From: Bacillus spongiae
GTDB lineage: Bacteria > Bacillota > Bacilli > Bacillales > Bacillaceae_K
Assembly: GCF_037120725.1 (NCBI RefSeq)
Contig: NZ_JBBAXC010000012.1
Span: 62,001-126,000 of the forward strand
Direction of reading: 5' to 3'
DNA: 64,000 nucleotides
Position 1 is the stretch's first letter. Each line of letters starts with the position of its first letter. Both the position numbers and the translations under genes were made by a program. Shown here piece after piece: positions 27,329 to 37,066 of this stretch. The notes under the pieces were generated by a model that was not told the DNA's origin, made no database searches, and was given only the letters and a program-made list of their open reading frames with translations.

Positions 27329-28207
27329 TTATTTCTCTTGACTTGTCCCTGCTATACGAACTAAATACTTTCCATAATCTGTTTTCAACAGAGGCTCAGC
27401 CAGATTTAATAATTGTTCTTTAGAGATGAACCCTTTTCTGAATGCAATTTCCTCAACACAGGATATATATAACCCTTGTCTGTTCTGAACAGCTTCTACA
27501 AAGTTACTTGCTTCCAGTAGACTACTATGAGTTCCAGTATCTAACCAAGCCATACCTCGTCCTAACGTTTCCACCTTTAAGTTTCCTCGTTTTAGGTAGG
27601 TATCATTTATCGACGTAATTTCAAGTTCCCCTCTTGCAGAAGGCTTTACATTCTTTGCAATCTCAACTACATCGTTATCATAAAAGTACAGTCCCGGAAC
27701 GGCATAGTTTGATTTTGGTTGAGATGGCTTTTCTTCAATACTAATCACATTGTCATTATTATCGAATTCTACTACACCGTAATCTTCTGGATTACTTACA
27801 TAGTAACCGAATACAACCGCACCTTCGTCTAGTTTAACCGCTCTATTTAATGCTTCCATAAATCCTTGACCATAGAAAATATTATCACCTAACACTAGGG
27901 CCACTTTTTCGTCCCCAATAAACTCTTCACCTAGGATAAAAGCTTCAGCTAATCCACGAGGTTTTTCTTGTACTTGATAAGTAATCGAAATCCCAAGTTC
28001 TTCGCCACTTCCTAATAGTTGCTGATACTGCGGCATATCATTTGGAGTTGATATAATTAGAATATCTCTAATGCCAGCTAACATAAGTACAGATAATGGA
28101 TAATAGACCATTGGTTTACCATAAATAGGTACTAACTGCTTTGAAATTCCTTTTGTGATTGGATAGAGTCTTGACCCTGTTCCTCCTGCTAGAATAATTC
28201 CCTTCAT
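27329..28207 (-). CDS. rfbA: Glucose-1-phosphate thymidylyltransferase
   Basis: Makes dTDP-glucose from dTTP and glucose-1-phosphate, the first step of dTDP-sugar synthesis. The N terminus [18 protein letters not shown] with [12 protein letters not shown] is the nucleotidyltransferase signature, and [28 protein letters not shown] and WLDTGTH follow in the order expected. With 292 residues it is full length. The ATG at 28207 has GAGGTG 7 bases upstream and gives the usual start; a GTG or ATG slightly upstream does not. It is the first gene of the minus-strand surface-polymer operon, whose promoter must lie in 28208-28774. Confidence 0.94.
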   Translation of the reverse strand: MKGIILAGGTGSRLYPITKGISKQLVPIYGKPMVYYPLSVLMLAGIRDILIISTPNDMPQYQQLLGSGEELGISITYQVQEKPRGLAEAFILGEEFIGDEKVALVLGDNIFYGQGFMEALNRAVKLDEGAVVFGYYVSNPEDYGVVEFDNNDNVISIEEKPSQPKSNYAVPGLYFYDNDVVEIAKNVKPSARGELEITSINDTYLKRGNLKVETLGRGMAWLDTGTHSSLLEASNFVEAVQNRQGLYISCVEEIAFRKGFISKEQLLNLAEPLLKTDYGKYLVRIAGTSQEK

Positions 28208-28774
28208 AATTAACACCTCATTGATATGTTCTATGTAATTTCATTCACAAAATTCTTTAGTATAAAATACATAAATACATCGTTATTATTTTATTTTTTT
28301 TATTATTCCCATTATGTTCATCCTTTATATATTAAAGAAAATAATAATATAATTCAACAATTTTTTGTAATAATCGACAAGCGTCAATCTAAGCATTTAC
28401 CTAGATTGTACAGCAACTTGTATTCTAATAAGAAAACAATTAAAATTATATCGATACTGTTACTCCGGAAGATGAATTGCTTGTATAGTAGTCTTCCTCC
28501 TTTCAATAACAGTTTTAATTCTTGGAGTGAAAATTTAGGAACTTGTCACATTATGTTATATATTTTTAACACTATTTGATAAGGTTTCCTTTGTCATGAT
28601 TCTAGATATGCCCACACTTAAATGATTGGTTAATCGTTATTCTTCAACCAACATCCTTTTTCTGTATAGTATTGATAAATAAAGTGCTTAGAAAATTTGT
28701 ACTAAATGATTAGCGGGCTATAACCGATAACACAGTGCTACATATTTGATTGTTTTCATAAGGAGAGGTTTTGT
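28208..28774. promoter_or_regulatory. Divergent promoter region between rfbA and CDP-glycerol transferase genes
   Basis: A 567-base, very AT-rich gap without a supported gene. It must hold the promoters of both transcripts. It contains TATAATTCAACAATTTT (28348-28364), which recurs exactly at 34973-34989 upstream of the large PA14/glucosaminidase gene. A loose inverted repeat TTGGTT / AACCAA occurs about 28628-28654. No -35/-10 pair was assigned with confidence. Confidence 0.45.
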
Positions 28775-29944
28775 TTGTTAAATAAACTAAAAAGAAGCAG
28801 CTTTATTAAAAAGCTTTACCAAAAGACTTTCTCCCTTGTGGGAAAATTTCCAGCTAATAAAAAATTAGTGATGTTTGAAAGTTTTTTGGGGAAACAATTC
28901 AGTTGTAATCCAAGAGCAATATATGAATTTTTAGAAGAGAATCACCCTGAATTTAAACTGGTATGGAGTGTTGATAAGCGATATGCGGAGGACTTTAAAC
29001 GCAAAAACATTCCTTACGTCGAAAGGTTCTCTATCAAATGGTTATTCTCCATGGCAAGAGCTCGGTATTGGGTTTCAAACAGCCGGCTTCCGCTATGGAT
29101 TAAGAAACCTTCACACACTATTTATCTACAAACATGGCATGGTACACCGTTAAAGAAGTTAGCGATGGACATGGATGAAGTCCATATGCCTGGTACTAAT
29201 ACAGAAAATTATAAAAAGAATTTTTACCAAGAGTCTCGGAATTGGGATTATCTTATCTCTCCGAATGAATACTCAACAGAGATTTTTAAACGTGCATTTC
29301 AGTTTAATAAAGAAATGATTGAATCAGGCTACCCACGAAATGATTATTTATATAATAGTAATAATAAGGAAACGATTGAAGAGGTAAAAAAGAGACTTAA
29401 TATCCCTTTAGATAAAAAAATCCTATTATATGCACCTACATGGAGAGATAATGAATTTTATAGTAAGGGACGATACAAGTTTAATTTGAAGCTCGATTTA
29501 GAGCAAATGCAAAATGAACTGGGAGAAGACTATATTATTATTCTTCGTATGCATTATTTAATCTCTGAGAATTTAGATATCAGTAACCTTGAAGGATTTG
29601 CCTATAACTTCTCTCATCATGAGGATATTCGTGAGCTTTATTTGATTAGCGATCAATTAATTACAGATTACTCTTCTGTATTTTTTGACTTTGCGAACTT
29701 AAAACGTCCGATGATTTTCTTTGCCTATGATATTGCCTCCTATCGTGACCAATTAAGAGGGTTTTATTATGATTTTGAAAATGCAGCACCGGGACCTATT
29801 GTTAAAACAACGAACGAAGTAATAGAGCAAGTTAAACTGTTAGAAAAGCAACCATTTCAATATGAAGACTTTTATACTAAATTCTGTTATTTAGAAGAAG
29901 GAAATTCAAGTAAACGTGTAGTCTCTACAGTATTTACTAAATAA
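28775..29944 (+). CDS. CDP-glycerol glycerophosphotransferase family protein (short form)
   Basis: Transferase of the TagB/TagF family (389 residues, nearly all PF04464). The motifs LQTWHGTPLKKLA, ESRNWDYLIS, KKILLYAPTWRDNE, ILRMHYLIS and LITDYSSVFFDF line up with the long homologue encoded at 24122-26137, and the C-terminal YEDFYTKFCYLEEGNSSKRV closely parallels it too. It starts with TTG at 28775, with AAGGAGAGG about 8 bases upstream. It is transcribed alone and divergently from the polymer operon and ends at a very strong terminator. The pair may act as primase and polymerase or add different units; this is not readable from sequence. Confidence 0.88.
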   Translation: MLNKLKRSSFIKKLYQKTFSLVGKFPANKKLVMFESFLGKQFSCNPRAIYEFLEENHPEFKLVWSVDKRYAEDFKRKNIPYVERFSIKWLFSMARARYWVSNSRLPLWIKKPSHTIYLQTWHGTPLKKLAMDMDEVHMPGTNTENYKKNFYQESRNWDYLISPNEYSTEIFKRAFQFNKEMIESGYPRNDYLYNSNNKETIEEVKKRLNIPLDKKILLYAPTWRDNEFYSKGRYKFNLKLDLEQMQNELGEDYIIILRMHYLISENLDISNLEGFAYNFSHHEDIRELYLISDQLITDYSSVFFDFANLKRPMIFFAYDIASYRDQLRGFYYDFENAAPGPIVKTTNEVIEQVKLLEKQPFQYEDFYTKFCYLEEGNSSKRVVSTVFTK

Positions 29945-30020
29945 AAGCTATTCAATGAAGCAATATTCTTGTGATGCGCCTAACATAAAGATTCTATACT
30001 AATTGCAAAATGCTCCTCAG

Positions 30021-30072
30021 AAAAAGGGCTGCCTACTAGTTGATTTTTCAACTAGTAGGCAGTCCTTTTTAA
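30021..30072 (+). terminator. Strong intrinsic terminator
   Basis: A stem of about 20 bp (GGGCTGCCTACTAGTTGA against TCAACTAGTAGGCAGTCC) with a 5-base loop and a T-run ends the CDP-glycerol transferase transcript. Confidence 0.88.
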
Positions 30073-30253
30073 TTCCTTAATCATTCAGATGCTAAGCTAG
30101 CATTTTTTTCTCTCCATAATAAATACAACGATTTTAACATTAAATTGTATACGAAATAATTACCCTCTCCTACATTAAAGCAGAAGTTCCTTTTATACTT
30201 ACTTTTCTCACATGACCCATAGGTGTACTTCGTTAGAAAATCACCTACATAGA

Positions 30254-30292
30254 CAAATATAAAAGGACTGAGCTCAGTGAGCTCAGTCCTTA
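30254..30292 (-). terminator. Terminator of the PA14/glucosaminidase gene
   Basis: Perfect 13-bp inverted repeat AAGGACTGAGCTC / GAGCTCAGTCCTT with a 3-base loop at 30263-30291, followed on the minus strand by TTTTATATTTG, about 60 bases past the stop of the large gene. Confidence 0.8.
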
Positions 30293-30353
30293 CCAATTGC
30301 CAAAATAAAATGGTTTTCTAAAAGTTTGCTTTAAGACCTTCAGTAACTGTTTC

Positions 30354-33300
30354 TTATTTGACTACTTTAACATAATCTTTTGATAACCAACCTGTACTAT
30401 TAGAATTCGGTAAATAAATCTGATACCAATCATTATTCTCGACTGGGTTACCATTATTATCTAACACTCTCTTTAAATAAGTGTTACTGTTTACCGTTGT
30501 CAAAATATCATCATTTGTTGATGGACCTTTTCGTATTCTTAAGCCATCATCGGTTACCATGATTAAGTTTCCAATATCTAGATAATCACCTGAGAACCAA
30601 ACTTCCTGTCCGTTCACCTTAATTCTATACCAATCATCACGGACATCCGTATTAATTCCTGTCACTTCTACTCTAGTACCTGCATTTAGTTGTCCAATTA
30701 ATGTTGAACTACTTACGTAAGGAAGTGTTCGATAATTTACTCCATTATCATTAACGACTCCCGTAATTCCTGCAGGAAAATCAATGTAAATATGAGTTGG
30801 ATACGGTTCGCCATTTGGAATATCTCTACTATAAGTTGGAGGTGCTGGTGGTTGATACGTTGATGCATCCACACGATCATAATATTGAGCATCGAATGGT
30901 TTAATTTGTTCCATTAAATCAGCAATTCCATTCTTCCAGTTCTGGTCTGTCGCATACTTAACATTCATCCCAACTAGGTCTGGGCCATTATAGTATCTTC
31001 CGCCTGGTGTTAAGTAGTCTTTCTTCACTTGATAGGCTACATAACTGATACTATCATCTCCCGTTGGGAAATAAAAAGCACATGTTACTGGGCAGGAATC
31101 ATATGCTCCATAGCCAAAGAAGTTTCGCTTATATTCAGTCAATGTCGATTCGCCCCATCCTGTTTCCCAAATAGCATGGGCTACAAGATATTGCGCGTTC
31201 ACACCCGTTTTATTTTGTACATTAATAAAGTCTTGGGCATACTGCTTTAACAAACTTCCTGAACGATTTTTTCTATCAAAGAAATCGACAATATCTTGGG
31301 CTGTAATATCAGAAGGTTTTCTTAAATCAACTTCAATAAAGGATGTTGCTGATACTTTATCTAACTCAAATTTAAGTTCAGCACCTAGAATTCCATCAAA
31401 ATAATGAATCTCAATATCATGTACACCAGCTGAAAGATCCATCGTTATTTGACGTTTATTCCCTGATACATATTTCCAAGAGTCTATTTTTTTGTTGCCA
31501 TCTACATATAACCTAATACCATCATCCGCATGTATCGTAAATACATAATTACCAGGCTCTGTAATTTCTATTTTCTTTTTAAGAATCGCACTAAAATGAT
31601 CTGCTGGAAGAAGGGGTGATGGTGCCTCTTGGTTCCACTCAAAATCCACATCATTTAGCTTTACTAACGGGTCTTTTCCACCCATAATGACTGATGGTCC
31701 TGTTAAATTCTCGTTACTAAAGAATTCTGCAAACCATCCATCATTCTTTGAAATGTTTTTAGCATCATTATATGGTTGGAGTACAAATTCAGCTCTGCTA
31801 GCTTGCGTTGCTTCTTTATACCTTACTTCAATCCAGTGTATATCCTTTTCTGATGCAGAACCATTTGTGTGATCAGCTATGTTAATTTTAATCGAATCTT
31901 CTCTAAATCCACCATTGGTAAAGCGGTCAACAACCATTTGCCCATCGATTAGTACTTGAATACCATCGTCTGCTCCGGTTCTTACTACATACTCACCAGC
32001 AGAAATCCTTTTAGCTGTTACATAACTGGCAGAAAAACCGTCTACAGGTACTTGATTTGGAAGAGGACTATCATATCCATTATTTTCACTTAACGCATCG
32101 TAAGTTCCTATTCCTTCTAAAACCTTTGATCCAATTGGTGAACCATCCAATGTTTGATTAGGATAATAATAGGCTACCCAATCTCCAAATGGAACAATGT
32201 TTGAATATAACAACGCTTCTTTTATACCTTCTCGGTAATTAGTCGTAATCGTGTGATTACCTGCCGAGACTCCTGTTAGCAGAACTCGATCAATAATGGA
32301 GTTCGACGAATAATTCCATCGATCAATTACTCTATTTTGATCAAAATCGACTCTTACACCATCATCTGCCATCGTTTGAATAAAGTAATCTCCTCCGGAA
32401 AGGTACTGACTTTGATCAAAAGTAGCAGTGAAGTTATCAGGCTGAACCTCTACAGTAGGACCGAAATCTCCCCAGTTATAGCTAAGAGCTTTTTCGGTAG
32501 CGGAGTAATGGTCCTTTCCTTTTTCAAGTTCAAATTTAAGCCTTGACCCAAGAGTTTTATCCATATGCTCGACCACAATGGTATGCTCACCACTCGTTAG
32601 GTTAACGCCGGCTTGTCGTAGATGATTACTTTGATAACTCCATGAGTTAATTAATCGTTGGCCATCTACATAAACCTTTACTCCATCATCCGCCCAAGCA
32701 TTAAGTACATAATATCCTGGTTCTGTAATATTGACTTTCTTCTTAAATCTTGTAGAGAAATAGTCCTCTTCAATTAACGGACTAGGTGAATCAAGTCCCC
32801 AATCGAAATTTAAGTCATCAATTTTGGTTGTGGCTGACTTACCACCTAATACTACTGGGGTACCAGTAAGGTCTATATTAGGAAATACCTCTCCAACCCA
32901 ACCATCTCCAACAGAAGGATCCTCAATTTCATTGTAGGGCTGCAGTCCGACATTAAGTCGACTGGACAAGATTCCTTCTTTATATTTCACTTCAATCCAA
33001 TGAACATCTGGGTTTGCAGCTGTGTCATTGTTTTCAATATGGACTTTTACGTCATCTTCTCTATATCCTGCAGGTGAGAAACGATCTAATACAAGTTCAC
33101 CGTCTATGTATACTTGTAGTCCATCGTCCGCTCCAGTTCTTAATACATAATCCCCTTCAGGTAGCTTCATTGCCGTTGAATATAAGGCAGAAAAATGATC
33201 TTCTGGTACAACTCCAGGCACAGGGCTATCTTGCCAATTCGTTTCGTTTAAGTCATTGAATTGCCCAATTCCATCAATCACCTTTGAAGTGAGTGGAGTA

Positions 33301-34856
33301 CCTTCAAACTCTTCATTTTCATAATAATAAGCTAACCAATTACCAAAGGGAACAATATCAGAAAATATCCCTGCTCCTTTTACTCCTTCATTATACAAAG
33401 TCGTAATGTTATGATTACCAGCCGAGACGTCTGTTAATACACTACGATCAATATATTCCGGAGAGTACTTCCATCGATTAATTACTTCTTTTCCATCAAC
33501 ATCCACAAATACACCATCATCTGCATAGGTTTGAACAAAGTAATCCCCTTGATCTAAGTGTTGACTTTGGTCAAATTTTGCAGTGAAGTAATCATATTGA
33601 TTACGTATTGGTCCTGATGCACCCCAATTATGTTTAATACTAGGGTTATTCTCGTTGTAATCTATCGATTCTTTAACAATATCAAACTTAATTCTGGCGT
33701 TTAGTATACTTTCATAGTAATCTACTTTAATATCATGTATACCTTTAGTTAAGGGAATTTGGGCTTCTCGATATCCGCCCGACACATACTCCCATGAGTC
33801 TATAATTAAATCGCCATCAACATAGACCCTTACTTTGTCATCTGCACTAACTTGTATGGAATATAAATCGGTTGAATCTATTTCCCATTTCCTGTTGAAC
33901 GTTGCAGAAAAATGATCATTTGAAACTTCTGGGTGTGGAGACCCTGAACCCCAATTCAAATCTAGGTCCATTAATGGAGAAAATGCTTGTTTTCCTCCTA
34001 GAATAATAGATTGGCTCTTGGAAGTACTATCAGAGGAAACCTCTCCAACCCAACCATCGCCTGGGCTAATATCCATTACTTCATTGTAGGGCTGTAGAAG
34101 AAAATTTAAATTAGAAGAGCCTGATGAGTGTTTATAACGTACCTCAATCCAGTGTGTTTGATCACCTTGTGATTGATCGGATATTTTCACCTTTACAGCT
34201 TCTTCTTTTATTGGATCGTCTTCAAATCTGTCTACTACTAGCTCTCCATCTACATAAACTTGAACGCCATTATCTGCACCTACACGTAAAATGTAATCTC
34301 CAGCTTCAAGTTTTTTTGCGGTTACAAACTTAGCAGAATATCCATCTGCTGGTATCTTATTAGGGGCTGGGCTTGATGTTCCAACGTCTACCGCTAAGGC
34401 ACCTGAAGCATCCTCTGAAATAATTTCAGCATCTTTAGGTGTTCCACTCGTTGTTGTATTTGGATAATAATAGGCTAACCAATCATTAAACGGCACAACA
34501 TGAGAATAAACGAATGAGCCTTTGATACCTTCTTGATAAGAAGTTTGAATATCATAGAGACCTTTTTGAGTATTATTCAAAACAGCCCTATCAACTAATG
34601 ATGAATATGAATAGGATAAACGATCAATGACTGTATTGCCGTTTACGTCTACTCTTACCCCATCATCCGCCATTGTTTGTATGAAGTAATCTCCCTTTTC
34701 TAGCTCTTGTGACTGATCAAAATGAGCTTCAAAGTTATCATTTAAACCGTTAGGTCCTCCTAATCCCCAGTCATACTCAACTTGAGGCGTCTTTTCAGTA
34801 TAAACAGCTGCTTCTCTAGCTTCTATACTTTGACCATAACTGAAGATTAACAGCAA
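30354..34856 (-). CDS. Secreted nine-fold PA14-like repeat protein with glucosaminidase and SH3 domains
   Basis: A wall-associated protein of at least 1500 residues. A hydrophobic signal sequence ends near SIEA/REA. Residues to about 1165 hold nine PA14-like units (each with ADDGV/VDG and an Asp/Arg-Trp pattern), arranged as three copies of an A-B-C triplet: A units contain FDQSQ and GDYF, B units contain HWIEVRYK and LQPYN, C units begin DGWVGE and have LGGK. Then a glucosaminidase domain (about 1180-1345; AIWETGWGESTLTEYKRNFFG) and two bacterial SH3 domains (about 1365-1500). Glucosaminidases cut peptidoglycan; PA14-like units usually bind glycans. The start is uncertain: a good AAAGGAGG site and MKR-like signal lie upstream in frame, but the codons there are GTA and ATT, so 34856 (TTG) is only the first standard start. 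Confidence 0.85.
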   Translation of the reverse strand: MLLIFSYGQSIEAREAAVYTEKTPQVEYDWGLGGPNGLNDNFEAHFDQSQELEKGDYFIQTMADDGVRVDVNGNTVIDRLSYSYSSLVDRAVLNNTQKGLYDIQTSYQEGIKGSFVYSHVVPFNDWLAYYYPNTTTSGTPKDAEIISEDASGALAVDVGTSSPAPNKIPADGYSAKFVTAKKLEAGDYILRVGADNGVQVYVDGELVVDRFEDDPIKEEAVKVKISDQSQGDQTHWIEVRYKHSSGSSNLNFLLQPYNEVMDISPGDGWVGEVSSDSTSKSQSIILGGKQAFSPLMDLDLNWGSGSPHPEVSNDHFSATFNRKWEIDSTDLYSIQVSADDKVRVYVDGDLIIDSWEYVSGGYREAQIPLTKGIHDIKVDYYESILNARIKFDIVKESIDYNENNPSIKHNWGASGPIRNQYDYFTAKFDQSQHLDQGDYFVQTYADDGVFVDVDGKEVINRWKYSPEYIDRSVLTDVSAGNHNITTLYNEGVKGAGIFSDIVPFGNWLAYYYENEEFEGTPLTSKVIDGIGQFNDLNETNWQDSPVPGVVPEDHFSALYSTAMKLPEGDYVLRTGADDGLQVYIDGELVLDRFSPAGYREDDVKVHIENNDTAANPDVHWIEVKYKEGILSSRLNVGLQPYNEIEDPSVGDGWVGEVFPNIDLTGTPVVLGGKSATTKIDDLNFDWGLDSPSPLIEEDYFSTRFKKKVNITEPGYYVLNAWADDGVKVYVDGQRLINSWSYQSNHLRQAGVNLTSGEHTIVVEHMDKTLGSRLKFELEKGKDHYSATEKALSYNWGDFGPTVEVQPDNFTATFDQSQYLSGGDYFIQTMADDGVRVDFDQNRVIDRWNYSSNSIIDRVLLTGVSAGNHTITTNYREGIKEALLYSNIVPFGDWVAYYYPNQTLDGSPIGSKVLEGIGTYDALSENNGYDSPLPNQVPVDGFSASYVTAKRISAGEYVVRTGADDGIQVLIDGQMVVDRFTNGGFREDSIKINIADHTNGSASEKDIHWIEVRYKEATQASRAEFVLQPYNDAKNISKNDGWFAEFFSNENLTGPSVIMGGKDPLVKLNDVDFEWNQEAPSPLLPADHFSAILKKKIEITEPGNYVFTIHADDGIRLYVDGNKKIDSWKYVSGNKRQITMDLSAGVHDIEIHYFDGILGAELKFELDKVSATSFIEVDLRKPSDITAQDIVDFFDRKNRSGSLLKQYAQDFINVQNKTGVNAQYLVAHAIWETGWGESTLTEYKRNFFGYGAYDSCPVTCAFYFPTGDDSISYVAYQVKKDYLTPGGRYYNGPDLVGMNVKYATDQNWKNGIADLMEQIKPFDAQYYDRVDASTYQPPAPPTYSRDIPNGEPYPTHIYIDFPAGITGVVNDNGVNYRTLPYVSSSTLIGQLNAGTRVEVTGINTDVRDDWYRIKVNGQEVWFSGDYLDIGNLIMVTDDGLRIRKGPSTNDDILTTVNSNTYLKRVLDNNGNPVENNDWYQIYLPNSNSTGWLSKDYVKVVK

Positions 34857-34889
34857 TGAAAAACTTCCTACTATTAATCTTTTAATTAC

Positions 34890-35744
34890 TCATTCTCCTC
34901 CTTTAAATTATTTTACTTCTAAAACAAAAAGTAACATTGTAATAGTATCATAATGATATTTATGAGTCGAAGTATAATTCAACAATTTTCTGCATACTTT
35001 TCATTTACCGAAGCACGTAATTGAGTATTTTACTACTGTTTTACATTGTATTTCAAATGTTACAACGGGAGAAGTAGGCAGTTGTTTAGCTAAATTGATA
35101 GACTTGAAGGGAATGGAGTCGAAATATACTTCTACAATATTATCCATTTTTTTCATTTAATGAATTTCATAACCAAATATATAACTAGTGATTTACAATA
35201 TGTATCAAATATTACATTTTAAACAATTGGCAATCGTTATTTAGCTATACTGTTTGAAAAAGATATAAGAAGATTGAAGTGAAAGGATGACAAGAGGCAT
35301 GATTTGTTATGTTAATTTTTTTATTGAAAATTTTCCAGAAAACTATTGACCGTACCTACTGACAGAAATCGAATATAAGCCCTTAATGGTTTAGAGCAAA
35401 TCTTTCCACTTCCTCAAGAGAAGTAATGTTTAAACGACAATTTACCGCTAATAAAACGAGCTCCTTAGGTAGTGAATCACACCAACTTTATAATCAACCT
35501 CTCCATTATAACTGTATAAAGTACAACCGATTCGAAAGCTATCTAAAGCCACCTTGTCAACTGCACTTCCCTTAATTAGACAGAAACGAAAAAAAGACAC
35601 CTTGAATGTGTCTTTTCTTAAATAAATTAATACCTACGGATAACCGATATAGGAAATGTTCTCAACAATCCCTCATTATTTTATTAACTTAAATCAATGC
35701 ACTAAACCAAAATATTCCCTACAATACAATCAAAAAGCTAAGGA
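34890..35744. other. Intergenic region with promoter elements and coding debris
   Basis: A gap of about 850 bases. Next to the large gene it has AAAGGAGGAG (34895-34904). The 17-base sequence shared with the rfbA upstream region is at 34973-34989. A short hairpin AAAAGACAC / GTGTCTTTT with T-runs on both sides lies near 35591-35619. The minus strand at 35383-35590 shows a frameshifted coding remnant, listed separately. Confidence 0.5.
35383..35590 (-). pseudogene. Frameshifted coding remnant, unidentified
   Basis: Read on the minus strand, one frame gives KVALDSFRIGCTLYSYNGEV and stops; one frame over, the text continues CDSLPKELVLLAVNCRLNIT and LEEVERFALNH to a stop at 35383. The composition looks protein-like and the joining point (around 35470-35485) would need a single-base shift. 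There is no start codon or site. No family was recognised. Confidence 0.3.
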
Positions 35745-35753
35745 GTGAATTCT

Positions 35754-36473
35754 ATGAAGTTTTTACAAGAAGACACCAATTTCCTTCGTCATTCTGCCAT
35801 CATAGCAGGAGTATCATTGCTCATCATGACACTCGCTGCATTTTTCTCTTATGGCTATGTCCATAGTTCATTAATTAATCCTGACAATCCGCTTGCAACC
35901 TTAAACAATATTGAAGCATCGGCCCATTTGTTTAAGGCCGGAATATTTGGATGGTTCGTTATTCTCATAACAGATATTCTCGTTTCATGGGCATTTTATC
36001 TCTTTTTAAAGCCACTTCATAAAGGGTTTGCCGTGCTAGCTGCTTGGCTTCGGCTCATGTATACGGCCATTCTGGCTATTGCCCTATCAAACCTTCTTCA
36101 GGTCGTTGAATTGGTCAGTTATCGTGGAGAGTTGTTCAATGAGTCTCAAATAACGCTCGCTTCTCAAGTCTTCATGTCTATCCGAACATTTGAATCAACT
36201 TGGGCGTTTGGATTAATCGTATTTGGTATGCATCTATTAATAGTAGGTATTGTGGTCATCAATACGAAAACAGTTCCAAAAGTGATCAGCATTCTTTTGA
36301 TTGCAGGGGGTGTAAGTTATATATTAATTCAACTATTAATTGTTTTTTTCCCAACGTTTGATAATGTAATCACCATACTAGAAATCATACTGAGTATTCC
36401 CATGACCATTGGTGAGCTGGGATTTGGCGTTTGGTTATTGATAAAAGGCGGTAAAACACCTTTTCGTCATTAA
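35754..36473 (+). CDS. DUF4386-family membrane protein
   Basis: A 239-residue membrane protein with about six hydrophobic helices, resembling the DUF4386 family: N-terminal LRHSAIIAGVSLLIMTLAAFF, the FKAGIFGWFVILITDILVSWAFY segment, and the LRLMYTAILAIALSNLL and FGMHLLIVG segments are typical. Its function is unknown. The ATG at 35754 follows AAGGAG with 8 bases spacing; a GTG three codons earlier lies too close. It converges with a Crp-family regulator gene, a common pairing, and ends at the shared terminator. Confidence 0.8.
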   Translation: MKFLQEDTNFLRHSAIIAGVSLLIMTLAAFFSYGYVHSSLINPDNPLATLNNIEASAHLFKAGIFGWFVILITDILVSWAFYLFLKPLHKGFAVLAAWLRLMYTAILAIALSNLLQVVELVSYRGELFNESQITLASQVFMSIRTFESTWAFGLIVFGMHLLIVGIVVINTKTVPKVISILLIAGGVSYILIQLLIVFFPTFDNVITILEIILSIPMTIGELGFGVWLLIKGGKTPFRH

Positions 36474-36500
36474 GCCCTCCCTTTCAAATGCGAGGGCTAT
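36472..36500. terminator. Bidirectional terminator
   Basis: Stem AGCCCTC / GAGGGCT with a loop of 12 bases lies between the convergent DUF4386 and Crp-family genes. The stem is short and there are few T residues. Confidence 0.5.
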
Positions 36501-37066
36501 AATCTCCGTTTTATACGACTAAGTGACTCAGGTGTCATACCTAGTAGACTGGCCAACTGGTACTGTGGGACACGATTGATTAAATCAGGCCGTTTCTCAA
36601 GGAATGCCTTATACCTCTCTTCTGGCCGAGAAGCAATAAACGTAGCAAGATCATCATGCATTTCACCCATATTCTCTTCAAATAACTTGCGCATCATCGT
36701 CTCCAGTTCTGGGTGCATGTCATACATCTGTTGCTCGGTAGATAAGTCACCGACAACGAGCACACAGTCTTCCGCACAAATTAACGAATACTTTGATGCT
36801 TTTTCAGGAGTATGTTGAGTGAAGATAGTAACCCCTTGTTCTTCAGTAAAAAAGTTAAATGTTGTTTCTCTACCATCTTCATCCACCGCAAACTGTCGTA
36901 CACACCCTTTTAATACAAAATAACATGTCTGTGGAACCTCTCCTTGCTCCAATAGGAGGGTTCCTTTCTTATACTTTTCAATCGGCACATCTGAAACAAT
37001 TGTCTCTAATTTTGATTCACTCATATCGGAATACCGCTTCATATATCGAATAAGAACTTCTTTCAT
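36497..37066 (-). CDS. Crp/Fnr-family transcriptional regulator
   Basis: A 189-residue cyclic-nucleotide-binding-fold regulator. Residues 20-110 form the beta-roll (KKGTLLLEQGEVPQTCYFVLKGCVRQF), and the short C-terminal helix-turn-helix is VPQYQLASLLGMTPESLSRIKRRL. The N terminus has no cysteine cluster, so it is not an oxygen-sensing Fnr; residues for cAMP binding are not conserved. The ATG at 37066 follows GGAGGTG. This subgroup often sits beside small membrane proteins, as here with DUF4386, which it may regulate. It cannot be taken as the factor for the TGTGA-N6-TCACA boxes at 13 kb. Confidence 0.85.
   Translation of the reverse strand: MKEVLIRYMKRYSDMSESKLETIVSDVPIEKYKKGTLLLEQGEVPQTCYFVLKGCVRQFAVDEDGRETTFNFFTEEQGVTIFTQHTPEKASKYSLICAEDCVLVVGDLSTEQQMYDMHPELETMMRKLFEENMGEMHDDLATFIASRPEERYKAFLEKRPDLINRVPQYQLASLLGMTPESLSRIKRRL

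Noticed and set aside
30081-30296. 71-codon minus-strand frame between two terminators
   Set aside because: Begins inside the terminator palindrome of the large gene; no ribosome site; no resemblance.
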